Shown here: in pieces, positions 1 through 6,620 of the stretch
How positions within the stretch are numbered: the first letter of the stretch is position 1
Layout of the letters: each line of letters begins with the position of its first letter
DNA from: JBLHKE01 sp047619485
GTDB taxonomy: Bacteria; Verrucomicrobiota; Verrucomicrobiia; Verrucomicrobiales; DEV007
Assembly (NCBI GenBank): GCA_047619485.1
Contig: JBLHKE010000299.1
Location: 1 to 8,876, forward strand
Direction: 5' to 3'
Length of the DNA: 8,876 nt
The notes under the pieces: model-generated
Databases searched by the model: none
Told to the model about the DNA's origin: nothing
The model's input: only the letters and a program-made list of their open reading frames with translations
Translations under genes and position numbers: made by a program

Positions 1-140
1 ATAAAATCCCCGCTGTCTTCGTTGCTAAAGCGCCCACTATCACCAGATAGCTTAGCGTTTATCGCCTCGCCAGCGGGAATTTTCTCTGCGCCCCATTTCC
101 ACAGCAGGTTTCCGGAGGTGCCCTTTATTAAAAACCGCAC
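1..140 (-). other. Possible partial ORF at left edge, unrecognised
   Basis: Read on the minus strand from a GTG at 140-138, the frame stays open for 46 codons to the window edge. It gives a peptide containing GNLLWKWGAEKIPAG that looks more protein-like than the serine/proline-rich reading of the opposite strand. I do not recognise a family. There is no Shine-Dalgarno sequence before the GTG, and a TAA lies four codons upstream in the same frame. It would lie about 100 bp downstream of the kinase on the same strand, so it could be a following gene or a remnant. The rest of 1-242 shows nothing else I can support. Confidence 0.2.
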
Positions 141-242
141 GATGAGAGGCGGTTAGAAAATTCGATCGGAGGATTGAACAGTTGCTGACTTCGCCAAAAT
201 TTGGCCGACCACTAGAGATCTACGCAGCCGTGGCCCGTCCGC

Positions 243-1343
243 TCAAAATCTGGCGGAGTAGATGGTCGAGATGGAGGTTTCGAGTGAAGATTGCATCGAG
301 TCGAGGATCTGGGCGACCTTCAGCTGGTTGCGCGCGCGCTCGAGATTGTGCCCCTCGTGTTTGATCCTGTAGTAGGTGTCACCGAGGAGATGATCGGTGA
401 GAAATCGTAGCGCCTGCTCGTAGACGATGACTTTTCCGGCCGACGCCAGCAATGCCAACTCCACCGGCGTGAGGATTTCCCCACAGGCCGACAGGAATCC
501 CTCTGACAAGGATTGGAACACCGTCAGCGAAACGCCGATGCGTCCGGAGTCGGTTTCGTCCTCGGGGGCGATCGCCGCCGCCGTGCGCACGAGGTCGCCG
601 AAATCATGCAGGATGCTACCGGGCATGGTCGTATCGAGATCGACCACGCAGACTGGCTCGCCGGTCTCGGCATCAAACAGGACGTTCTCGATCTTGCTGT
701 CATTGTGCGCGACGCGGCTAGGCACATCGCCCGCCAGTTGGGCATCGGTAATGATCGTCGCCCACGCGGCACCATCCAGCGCAGCATCGATCTCTGCACG
801 GGCGGTGTCCACGCGGTTCGCCAGATCAGCATCGACTGCGGCGAGGAATGCCTTGTAGCGCTTGGCCGTGTTATGAAAATCCGCTATCACCTCGTGTAGC
901 GGAGGCTCGGGGAGGGTGGACAAAATCTGGGAGAATTCGCCAAACGCAAAACCCGTTTGCTGCGCCTGCGCTGGCGAGCTGAGCACCGAGTGAGTCACGG
1001 AGTTTTCGATAAGCGGAAACGCGCGCCAGAAGTCCCCGGCGGGATCGCGATGGTAGTCGGCTCCGTCGAGCGTGGGTATTAGACGCAAAGCCTGCCTCCC
1101 GGTGCTTACGTAGGCAGGCTCGAGGTGCTCAGTCACCCGCCGGATGTTTTCCATCAGGGAAACAATGTCCGGAAACACACTGCGGTTGATCCTTTGAAAA
1201 ACGTAGCGCGTGATCTGCCCGCCGCGCTCGCGGACACTACCGAGATACGTGTCGTTGATGTGTCCGATCCCGATGCGCGACAAGTTATCGAGTTCCCCCC
1301 CACGGAGATCGAATTGGGCGGGGATTGAAAATAGATCTTCCAT
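243..1343 (-). CDS. APH-family phosphotransferase resembling N-acetylhexosamine 1-kinase (NahK)
   Basis: This 366-residue protein has the layout of the NahK branch of the aminoglycoside-phosphotransferase fold, and its length fits that family. The N-terminal lobe has the nucleotide-loop motif GHINDTY (27-33) followed by YVFQRINRSVFPD (47-59), a signature of NahK-like kinases. The catalytic loop is HNDSKIENVLFD: D215 is the expected base and N220 a metal ligand. DLDTTMPG (235-242) carries the second metal-binding aspartate. Known NahK enzymes phosphorylate GlcNAc/GalNAc at C1 in the cytoplasm, as in salvage of host or algal glycans; the substrate here is inferred and could be another sugar or amino alcohol. 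There is no signal peptide. The ATG at 1343 begins one base after the stop of the upstream short ORF, which suggests translational coupling. All key residues are present, so the gene looks functional. An inverted repeat occupies codons about 75-85. Confidence 0.8.
   Translation of the reverse strand: MEDLFSIPAQFDLRGGELDNLSRIGIGHINDTYLGSVRERGGQITRYVFQRINRSVFPDIVSLMENIRRVTEHLEPAYVSTGRQALRLIPTLDGADYHRDPAGDFWRAFPLIENSVTHSVLSSPAQAQQTGFAFGEFSQILSTLPEPPLHEVIADFHNTAKRYKAFLAAVDADLANRVDTARAEIDAALDGAAWATIITDAQLAGDVPSRVAHNDSKIENVLFDAETGEPVCVVDLDTTMPGSILHDFGDLVRTAAAIAPEDETDSGRIGVSLTVFQSLSEGFLSACGEILTPVELALLASAGKVIVYEQALRFLTDHLLGDTYYRIKHEGHNLERARNQLKVAQILDSMQSSLETSISTIYSARF
1089..1120. repeat. Perfect 9-bp inverted repeat inside the kinase gene
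   Basis: AGCCTGCCT at 1089-1097 is exactly complementary to AGGCAGGCT at 1112-1120, with a 14-base loop. On the coding strand the element encodes the kinase segment around EPAYVSTGRQAL. It falls between the conserved VTEHL helix and the RLIPTLDG strand, a region that from memory of NahK-like proteins is a length-variable loop. The arms are perfect and purely GC-rich, as in REP-like palindromes, but a chance palindrome in coding DNA cannot be excluded from one copy. Confidence 0.45.
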
Positions 1344-1344
1344 C

Positions 1345-1593
1345 TCAACCCAGTGGCGAAAACGAATGCGTGCGTGTCATCTTGCCATCCAAATCGGTCA
1401 CATTAAGAACCAGCGGCTTGCCATCAATAAGTCGAGCCTGATGCGCCTTTGATCCTCCGCCGACGACTTGGCCGTAGGGAAATGCAGGATTAGCCTCGAT
1501 GTAGGCGTCTTGGTGGGTGTGGCCGGCAGCGGTTCGAGCCGCACCAATAACAGATCCTGCGGTGGTGAGTTGGAAAAATTTACGTCGATCCAT
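1345..1593 (-). pseudogene. Metallophosphoesterase remnant: Tat-like leader fused to the C-terminal end
   Basis: The 82-residue product starts with MDRRKFFQLTTAGSVIGAA, a twin-arginine (RRKFF) leader with a hydrophobic stretch. It then runs straight into GHTHQDAYIE at residues 24-33. GHxH followed by a short tail is the last metal-binding motif of calcineurin-like phosphoesterases. The rest, with YGQVVGGGSKAHQA and a TDLDGK ending, resembles the C-terminal tail of secreted members of that family in Verrucomicrobia/Planctomycetes. Those proteins normally have several hundred residues between leader and GHxH, carrying the DxH, GD and GNH motifs; none of these is here. The simplest reading is an in-frame internal deletion leaving a translatable stump. 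Its TGA ends one base before the kinase ATG. Alternatives are an assembly collapse or a genuinely small exported protein. Family assignment rests on motif memory only. Confidence 0.5.
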
Positions 1594-1744
1594 GGTGGTT
1601 CATCCTGATCGGAATCCTTCTACCCGACAACAAAGTTCATTGGAAATGCGATCACATCCCCCGCGTACGCGAACCACTCCCAGCAGATCACAAATCTAGC
1701 CCACAATGATTGACCCACCCGTTGGCTCAGCGGATGGTTGCGCC
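1594..1744. promoter_or_regulatory. Divergent intergenic region
   Basis: These 151 bp separate the minus-strand remnant/kinase unit from the plus-strand M60-like gene and must hold both promoters if both units are transcribed. I see no convincing -35/-10 pair, operator palindrome or riboswitch fold. An in-frame ATG at 1706 would extend the plus-strand gene by 13 residues into this region, but those residues would precede the signal peptide. Confidence 0.3.
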
Positions 1745-2725
1745 ATGCGCGCCACCATTTTCAGCCTACTGAGCGGCCTCTTGCTGCAAGCGATGCCAGC
1801 TGCCGAGATCCAACCAGGCAAGCCGTTCGACTACCCCTCAAAGGCATTCTACCCGAAGCGCTGGATCGAGAAAAAACTCACCGCACCGATGTTGCCATGG
1901 ATCGGCGAAGAGATCGCGTTGGTGACACCGGACAAGGAATACGATTCGGCCGCGATCAGCAACTTCGTTGGCCACCTCGACTCAGGCTGGCGACTCTACG
2001 GCGAGTTGATCGGCGAACGACCGCGCATGCTCAAGAATTTCGAGGGCGCACCCACCATCGTCGCCCTGCCGCACAACGGGCTCTCGTGCGGTTACGGCTG
2101 CGGCTATGTCGGCGCCAGCGGGATCGAGATGAGCAACTTCGACAAGCACCTCGCCGGCTCTGTCAAAGACCCTCTGAATATCCCCCACGCCTACTTCTAT
2201 GAGATGGGGCGCAACTACTTCGTGTTCGGTCACCGCCACTCCTGCTTCACCACCGGGTTCGCCGTCTTCATACGTTACGTCTGCACCGACACCCTTAAGT
2301 TGAACGATGGCGACAAACTCACCCGGCAGACCATCGATGAGGCGATCGCCCGCTTCGAGAAGAACGAAATGTCCTTCATCGACGCGATGACCAACCACGG
2401 CCCCCACGGCGAGAAAGGCAACCGCCTGAAAGATGAGGACGGCAGGGAGATCAGCCCGTCCGACCAGCCAGTCATCTACGCATCGCTGATGCTGCAGCTG
2501 CGCAAAGAATTCGGCGCCAACGACTTCTTCGAACGCTTCTACAAGCAACTGCTCGCCTGCCCAGCAATCGAGCCGGTCGACTAGGCCACTGCCCGCAAGC
2601 AGTGCCTGACCTGGCTGGCCTGCGTGTCGAGCGCGGCACAGCGCGACCTCACGGGGCGTTTCACGACAGATTGGAAACTCCAGCTGAACCCGAAAATCAT
2701 CGCCCAGCTCAAGGACATCGACTGA
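1745..2725 (+). pseudogene. Secreted M60/enhancin-like protein interrupted by an in-frame TAG
   Basis: The ATG at 1745 is chosen over 1706 because it directly starts a signal peptide (MRATIFSLLSGLLLQAMPAA, likely cut before EIQ). The mature part has an N-terminal fold region, a Cys/Gly-rich segment (LSCGYGCGYVGASG, 114-126), then HAYFYEMGRNYF (148-159), GFAVFIRYVC and FFERFYKQLL. This order resembles M60-like secreted proteins, where the helix normally reads HExxH. Here the two histidine positions are Y152 and R156, with E153 kept, so zinc protease activity is doubtful. Translation stops at TAG 2582-2584 after IEPVD. The same frame then stays open for 46 codons (ATARKQCLTW, later RDLTGRF) to TGA 2723-2725. 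That tail looks like the normal end of the domain, where a 'DLT' followed by an aromatic-rich strand is usual. A CAG or AAG codon mutated to TAG would explain it. Full length would be 326 residues. Confidence 0.6.
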
Positions 2726-2847
2726 AAAAAGGCCACTGCTGCCGAAGCGCTCGGATCATTGTGAGATTCCGCTGGGATTCCTGCGGATTCTATCGCAACC
2801 TCGTAAGGGTAAATTTTTCCATCCAGACAGAACACCACTCATCCAAC

Positions 2848-3330
2848 ATGACTGACATACTTTCCAACAACGAACTACCAGCCATCGGCTTCGCTGCCGA
2901 ACTCTCGGACACCGACCGCCAGTCGATCAGTTCCTTCGGCGAGTTCCTCCCCGTCCACCCTGAAACGACGCTCATCACCGAGGGCGAAGATCAGGAATGC
3001 CTCTACCTTGTCGTCTCCGGCCTCCTGCACGCCCACACCTTGACCGACGGGCGCAAGACGCTTCTCGGCCGCCTCGCCGCCGGTGATGTCATCGGCGAGG
3101 TCAATATCTTCGATCCGGGCAAGGCGAGCGCATCAGTCGAGGCCCAGGAGTTCTCCCAGGTCTGGAGGATGAGCCGCGCCATGTTCGACGAGATGCTGCG
3201 CGATGAGCCTGCCGTCGCCGGTGCCCTGCTGGTCTCGATCAGCACCCAGCTCAGCAAACGCCTCCGCGAGACCAATGAGAAGGTCAACTACGTGAAGAAG
3301 GCACTGTTCGACCCAAGCTTCCTTTCCTAA
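2848..3330 (+). CDS. Cyclic-nucleotide-binding-domain protein without DNA-binding domain
   Basis: The 160-residue protein is a single cNMP-binding (cupin-like beta-roll) domain. Visible elements are the N-terminal helix LSDTDRQSISSFGEF, the strand and turn LITEGEDQECLYLVVSGLL (42-60), and the phosphate-binding cassette region GDVIGEVNIFDPGKASASVEA (79-99), followed by a C-terminal helix and a charged tail. Crp/Fnr regulators are about 220 residues or more with a helix-turn-helix at the C-terminus; here the protein ends after the core helix, so it is unlikely to bind DNA. The cassette keeps GE but has serine/alanine where cAMP binders have the phosphate-contacting arginine (RA), so cNMP binding is doubtful. 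The ATG at 2848 is preferred; the same frame is open back to 2602 but there overlaps the tail of the preceding gene. No Shine-Dalgarno sequence is visible. It lies 17 bp before the DUF3307 gene, so co-function is likely. Confidence 0.8.
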   Translation: MTDILSNNELPAIGFAAELSDTDRQSISSFGEFLPVHPETTLITEGEDQECLYLVVSGLLHAHTLTDGRKTLLGRLAAGDVIGEVNIFDPGKASASVEAQEFSQVWRMSRAMFDEMLRDEPAVAGALLVSISTQLSKRLRETNEKVNYVKKALFDPSFLS

Positions 3331-3331
3331 C

Positions 3332-3337
3332 AGGAGG
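3332..3337 (+). promoter_or_regulatory. Strong Shine-Dalgarno sequence for the DUF3307 gene
   Basis: AGGAGG lies directly after the CNB gene stop and ten bases before GTG 3348. The nearer ATG at 3340 gives only two further codons before TGA, so this site fixes GTG 3348 as the start. It is the only canonical ribosome binding site I see in the window. Confidence 0.8.
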
Positions 3338-3347
3338 TGATGACCAA

Positions 3348-3746
3348 GTGACCTTCCTCCCCAGCCTCTGGGTCGCCGCCCCGGGTGCCACCGATCTCCA
3401 AAACGGCCTGGTGCTGTTTTTTGCACTGCTGATCGGCCACGCCTTCGCTGACTACCCACTTCAGGGACAGTTCCTCAGCGTCGGAAAAGTTCGCGGCGAT
3501 GCCCTCGAAAAATTAACCGGCACCAAGTGGCCGCAAGGCGTCTGGCTCTATCTCCTCAGCATGCACTCGCTGGTGCACGCTGGCGCCGTCTGGATGATCA
3601 CTGCCGACGTCCGCTTCGGGCTCGCCGAGTTCTTCCTCCACTGGATCATCGACTTCGCCAAGGCCGAAGACATGACGAATTTCTACGTCGACCAGGCACT
3701 CCACATCGCCTGCAAAATCGTTTTCGTCTACCTGATCATCATGTAG
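3348..3746 (+). CDS. DUF3307 family membrane protein
   Basis: This 132-residue integral membrane protein starts at GTG. Hydrophobic segments lie at about 20-37, 65-87, 90-103 and 117-131. It carries the polar pattern characteristic of DUF3307 proteins: GHAFADYPLQGQFL (30-43, H31 and D35), a K at 47, MHSLVHA (72-78), HWIIDFAK (98-105) and DQALHI (115-120). The repeated His/Asp residues within or at the edge of membrane segments could form a metal or catalytic site; this is inference, as the family has no established function. It follows the CNB gene by 17 bp and is probably translated from the same transcript. The next gene begins 31 bp downstream. Length is at the short end for the family, with only one DUF3307 unit. 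Confidence 0.8.
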   Translation: MTFLPSLWVAAPGATDLQNGLVLFFALLIGHAFADYPLQGQFLSVGKVRGDALEKLTGTKWPQGVWLYLLSMHSLVHAGAVWMITADVRFGLAEFFLHWIIDFAKAEDMTNFYVDQALHIACKIVFVYLIIM

Positions 3747-3777
3747 CCGGAAACCCAAGACCTGCCAAGTAGAGCCC

Positions 3778-6573
3778 ATGCCCCGAACACTCTCCATCGC
3801 CTTCCTGATCGCGCTGCTTTCCGGTATCTGTGCTGGAGAAGAGCAACGAGTATTCACTGAAAAGGATCGCTCATGGTGGGCGATCCAGCCGATCACTGAC
3901 CCACCCGCCCCAGGGAACGAGAAAAACCCAATCGACGCCTTCGTCGCGCGCAAGCGTGCGGAGAAAAAACTCACAGCAGCCCCGGCTGCCGGCCCGAACG
4001 AATTCATCCGCCGCGCCTACTTCGACCTCCACGGCCTGCCACCGACGCCCGATCAGATCGATGAGTTTGTCGCCGCCTGGGAAAACAGCCCCGACACAGC
4101 GATCGCGGCGCTCACCGACGAACTCCTCGCCAGCCCACGCTACGGCGAGCGCTGGGCGCAGCACTGGCTCGACATCGTTCGCTACGCGGAGAGCGACGGC
4201 TACCGCGAGGACGCCTTCCGCCCGGGCGCCCACCGCTACCGCGACTACGTCATCCGCGCCTTCAATTCCGACAAACCCTACGACCAGTTCGTGCGCGAGC
4301 AGCTCGCCGCCGATGAGATCGCCCCCGATGACCCAGAGATACTCGAGGCCACCGGCTTCCTGCGCCTCGGCGTCTACGAGTGGAACCAGCGCGACGCCGA
4401 AGGCCAGCGCGAGATCATGCTCAACGAGATCACCGACCTCACCGGCGAGGTATTCCTCGGCGTCGGCATCGGTTGCGCAAGGTGTCATGATCACAAGTTC
4501 GACCCCATCTTGCAGCGCGACTACTTCGCCCTCCAGGCCTTCCTCTCAGCCACCACCTGGCCAGACGACCACAAGCTCGGCACGCCCGATCAGCTGAAGC
4601 AGTACGAGACGTGGCAGCAGAAGACCGCCACCTTCCGCACCGAACTCGACTTGCTTCTTTTCTCTGCCCGCCGTGAAGCACGCAACAAACACGTCCAGAC
4701 CTTCCCGCCCGAAGTGCAAGAGATGTATTGGAAACCCAGCGCCACCCGCTCCTCCTACGAACACCAGATCGCCCTACTGGTGCAGCGCCAAGTAGACCGC
4801 GAGGAAGCCAAGGTCGATCCCGGAAAAGCACTCGCCAAGGACAAGATAAAACTCGCTCGCTACCAGGAGCTCAGCGCCCAGCTAGCCGAGCAAGAAACCC
4901 AGCAAGCGAAGCGCCCCAACGCGTTTATTTCCACCGACACCGGCGCCCAGCCCGCCAAAACCCACATGGGACAGGGCGAAGAAAGGACCGCAGTCGAGCC
5001 AGCCTACCTCACCCTACTCGAGGCGGAGAGCCCGCAGATCACCCCGACCGCGAACACCACCGGCCGCCGCCGCGCGCTTGCCGATTGGATCGCCAGCAAG
5101 CGCAATCCACTCGCCGCCCGCGTCATCGTCAACCGCATCTGGCAGTACCACTTCGGCACTGGACTGGCTGCCTCCCCCAACGACTTCGGCACCCTTGGCG
5201 CACCGCCATCGCACCCCGAACTACTCGACTGGCTCACTACGCGCTTCATCGAGGGCGGCTGGAAAATCAAACCGCTGCACCGCCTCATGATGAGCAGCCG
5301 CACCTACCGCATGACCGCTCGCCACGAACCCGGGCAGCACGAGAGCATCACCGACCCCGACAACCGCCTCCTGTGGCGCTTCCCCCCACAACGGCTCAGC
5401 GCCGAGCAAGTGCGCGACGCCATGCTCACCATCTCCGGCGAGATCCAACACCGTGACCACGGCGGTCCATCAGCCTCTGGAGACTCCCCCGTCCGCAGCC
5501 TCTACGTAAAGAAAGAGCGCAACACCCCCGAGCCATTCCTACACAGTTTCGATGCCCCGACCGGATTCGATTCAGCCCCGGAACGCCAGACGACTACCAC
5601 ACCCACGCAGGCGCTACTCCTCACCAACAACGACTGGCCGATGGCACGCGCCCGCGCTTTCGCCAAGCGACTGCTCGGGAAAGAATCGCAAGTCGGCGCC
5701 GCAGAGATCGCCCGCGCCTACCAGCTCGCTTGGGGGCGTGAAGCCAGCCGCGACGAGATCGCCTCAGCGGTAGTTTTCATCCAAGAACAAGCTGCCGAGC
5801 TGCGCGAGAAATCACCCCCACTCGCCCCAGCGGTCAAATTCCCCAACGAGACTGGCCTGCGCCCGATCGCACAAAATTTCTCTACCATCAGCGATCCCCG
5901 CGGCAGGCTTGGCGAGAAGGCCCTCTGGCTGCAGCCCGGCAGCCGCTTCGAGCAACTCCACCTGGAAGGCGCCGCGCCCGAGGGGGAAACCTTTACCATC
6001 GAAGCCATCGCCCAGCTCGACGCCATCTACAAAGACGCCAGCGTCAACACCCTCATCTCCCGCTGGGACGGCGATCACAACAGCCCCGGCTGGGCACTCG
6101 GCGTCACCAGCGCGAAGTCACGCTACAAGCCACGCAACTTAATCGTGCAGCTCATCGGCCACAACCCTGGCGGCGACACCGAATACGAAGTCGTCGCCAG
6201 CGACCTCCACGTCCCACTCGGCAAACCGTTCCAGCTCGCAGTCACCATCGCCCCGAAAAAAATCACCTTCACCCTCGACGGCCAGACCGCCGAGGTCGAA
6301 CACCACCTAATCGACACCTTCCAGAACCCGACCACCCGCCTGATCATCGGCGGTCGCGACCAGAAAAAGATCGGCCACCTCTGGGACGGCCAGCTAGCCC
6401 GCCTTCAGTCCCCCGGAAAAACCCTAACATTTCAACAGAACAAACTCCCTCCAGACACGACCTGGCTGAAAAAATCGCACCCACAACCGAAGCAAACCGA
6501 CCCCAGCCAAGAAGCCCTCGCCGATTTTTGCCACGCCCTACTAAGCTCTAACGAATTTCTCTACCTCCACTAG
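3778..6573 (+). CDS. DUF1549/DUF1553 (PSCyt2-PSD1) exported protein with LamG-like insertion
   Basis: This 931-residue protein has a Sec signal peptide (MPRTLSIAFLIALLSGICAG). PSCyt2/DUF1549 follows at about 50-260, with typical phrases RRAYFDLHGLPPTP (78-91), YGERWAQHWLDIVRYAES and GCARCHDHKFDPI. The CARCH at 233-237 is a CxxCH c-type heme attachment motif. A charged linker leads to PSD1/DUF1553 from about 428 to 670 (NPLAARVIVNRIWQYHFGTG, PSHPELLDWL, FDAPTGFDSAPERQTTTTPTQAL). Residues about 700-880 (ending near IIGGRDQKKIGHLWDGQLARL) look like a LamG/concanavalin-type beta-sandwich. The usual PSD1 terminus, SSNEFLYLH, then appears at the end, so the sandwich is inserted ahead of the last helix. 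The N-terminal PSCyt1 cytochrome domain often fused to this family is absent. The 47-bp spacing to the DUF1501 gene follows the usual PSD1-DUF1501 pairing. Biochemical function is unknown; a periplasmic or surface role in polysaccharide use is inferred. Confidence 0.92.
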   Translation: MPRTLSIAFLIALLSGICAGEEQRVFTEKDRSWWAIQPITDPPAPGNEKNPIDAFVARKRAEKKLTAAPAAGPNEFIRRAYFDLHGLPPTPDQIDEFVAAWENSPDTAIAALTDELLASPRYGERWAQHWLDIVRYAESDGYREDAFRPGAHRYRDYVIRAFNSDKPYDQFVREQLAADEIAPDDPEILEATGFLRLGVYEWNQRDAEGQREIMLNEITDLTGEVFLGVGIGCARCHDHKFDPILQRDYFALQAFLSATTWPDDHKLGTPDQLKQYETWQQKTATFRTELDLLLFSARREARNKHVQTFPPEVQEMYWKPSATRSSYEHQIALLVQRQVDREEAKVDPGKALAKDKIKLARYQELSAQLAEQETQQAKRPNAFISTDTGAQPAKTHMGQGEERTAVEPAYLTLLEAESPQITPTANTTGRRRALADWIASKRNPLAARVIVNRIWQYHFGTGLAASPNDFGTLGAPPSHPELLDWLTTRFIEGGWKIKPLHRLMMSSRTYRMTARHEPGQHESITDPDNRLLWRFPPQRLSAEQVRDAMLTISGEIQHRDHGGPSASGDSPVRSLYVKKERNTPEPFLHSFDAPTGFDSAPERQTTTTPTQALLLTNNDWPMARARAFAKRLLGKESQVGAAEIARAYQLAWGREASRDEIASAVVFIQEQAAELREKSPPLAPAVKFPNETGLRPIAQNFSTISDPRGRLGEKALWLQPGSRFEQLHLEGAAPEGETFTIEAIAQLDAIYKDASVNTLISRWDGDHNSPGWALGVTSAKSRYKPRNLIVQLIGHNPGGDTEYEVVASDLHVPLGKPFQLAVTIAPKKITFTLDGQTAEVEHHLIDTFQNPTTRLIIGGRDQKKIGHLWDGQLARLQSPGKTLTFQQNKLPPDTTWLKKSHPQPKQTDPSQEALADFCHALLSSNEFLYLH

Positions 6574-6577
6574 GACG

Positions 6578-6602
6578 GGAGCGCAGGCTTCCAGCCCGCT
6601 CC
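6578..6602. repeat. REP-like intergenic hairpin ('GWKPALP' type)
   Basis: GGAGCG (6578-6583) pairs with CGCTCC (6597-6602), and GGCT (6586-6589) with AGCC (6593-6596). The loop is TCC, with a two-base bulge (CA) on the left arm. It sits four bases after the PSD1 stop and 18 bases before the DUF1501 start. The minus strand of this stretch translates as AGWKPALPS, a phrase I associate with spurious ORFs made from a widespread palindromic repeat in Verrucomicrobia-type genomes. No U-tract follows, so an intrinsic terminator is unlikely; transcript processing or mRNA stabilisation between the two genes is possible. Confidence 0.6.
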
Positions 6603-6620
6603 ATCGTACTGATAAAAAAC

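Noticed and set aside
193..205. GCCAAA-A-TTTGGC palindrome downstream of the kinase as a terminator
   Set aside because: One-base loop, AT-rich core and no following T-run, so it does not fit an intrinsic terminator.
427..899. Plus-strand ORFs of 143 and 128 residues opposite the kinase
   Set aside because: They overlap the catalytic loop of the kinase on the other strand and show no domain-like features.
1982..2548. 188-residue minus-strand ORF opposite the M60-like gene
   Set aside because: Its Val/Ala/Gly-rich product is the usual antisense shadow of GC-rich coding DNA; the plus strand has the signal peptide and family-like motifs.
2582..2584. TAG as a recoded sense codon (genetic-code change)
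   Set aside because: TAG ends the DUF3307, PSD1 and DUF1501 genes at their expected C-termini, so it works as a stop here.
2765..2790. Repeated GATTCC/GGATTC motif upstream of the CNB gene as an operator
   Set aside because: The repeats are imperfect and irregularly spaced, and no promoter elements at sensible distances could be matched.
2602..2847. N-terminal extension of the CNB protein from an ATG at 2602
   Set aside because: The extra 82 residues are low-quality sequence (many Arg/His) and overlap, in another frame, the conserved tail of the M60-like gene; the CNB domain starts naturally at 2848.
4728..5456. 242-residue plus-strand ORF inside the PSD1 gene
   Set aside because: Arg/Pro/His-rich out-of-frame shadow of a clearly recognised domain protein.
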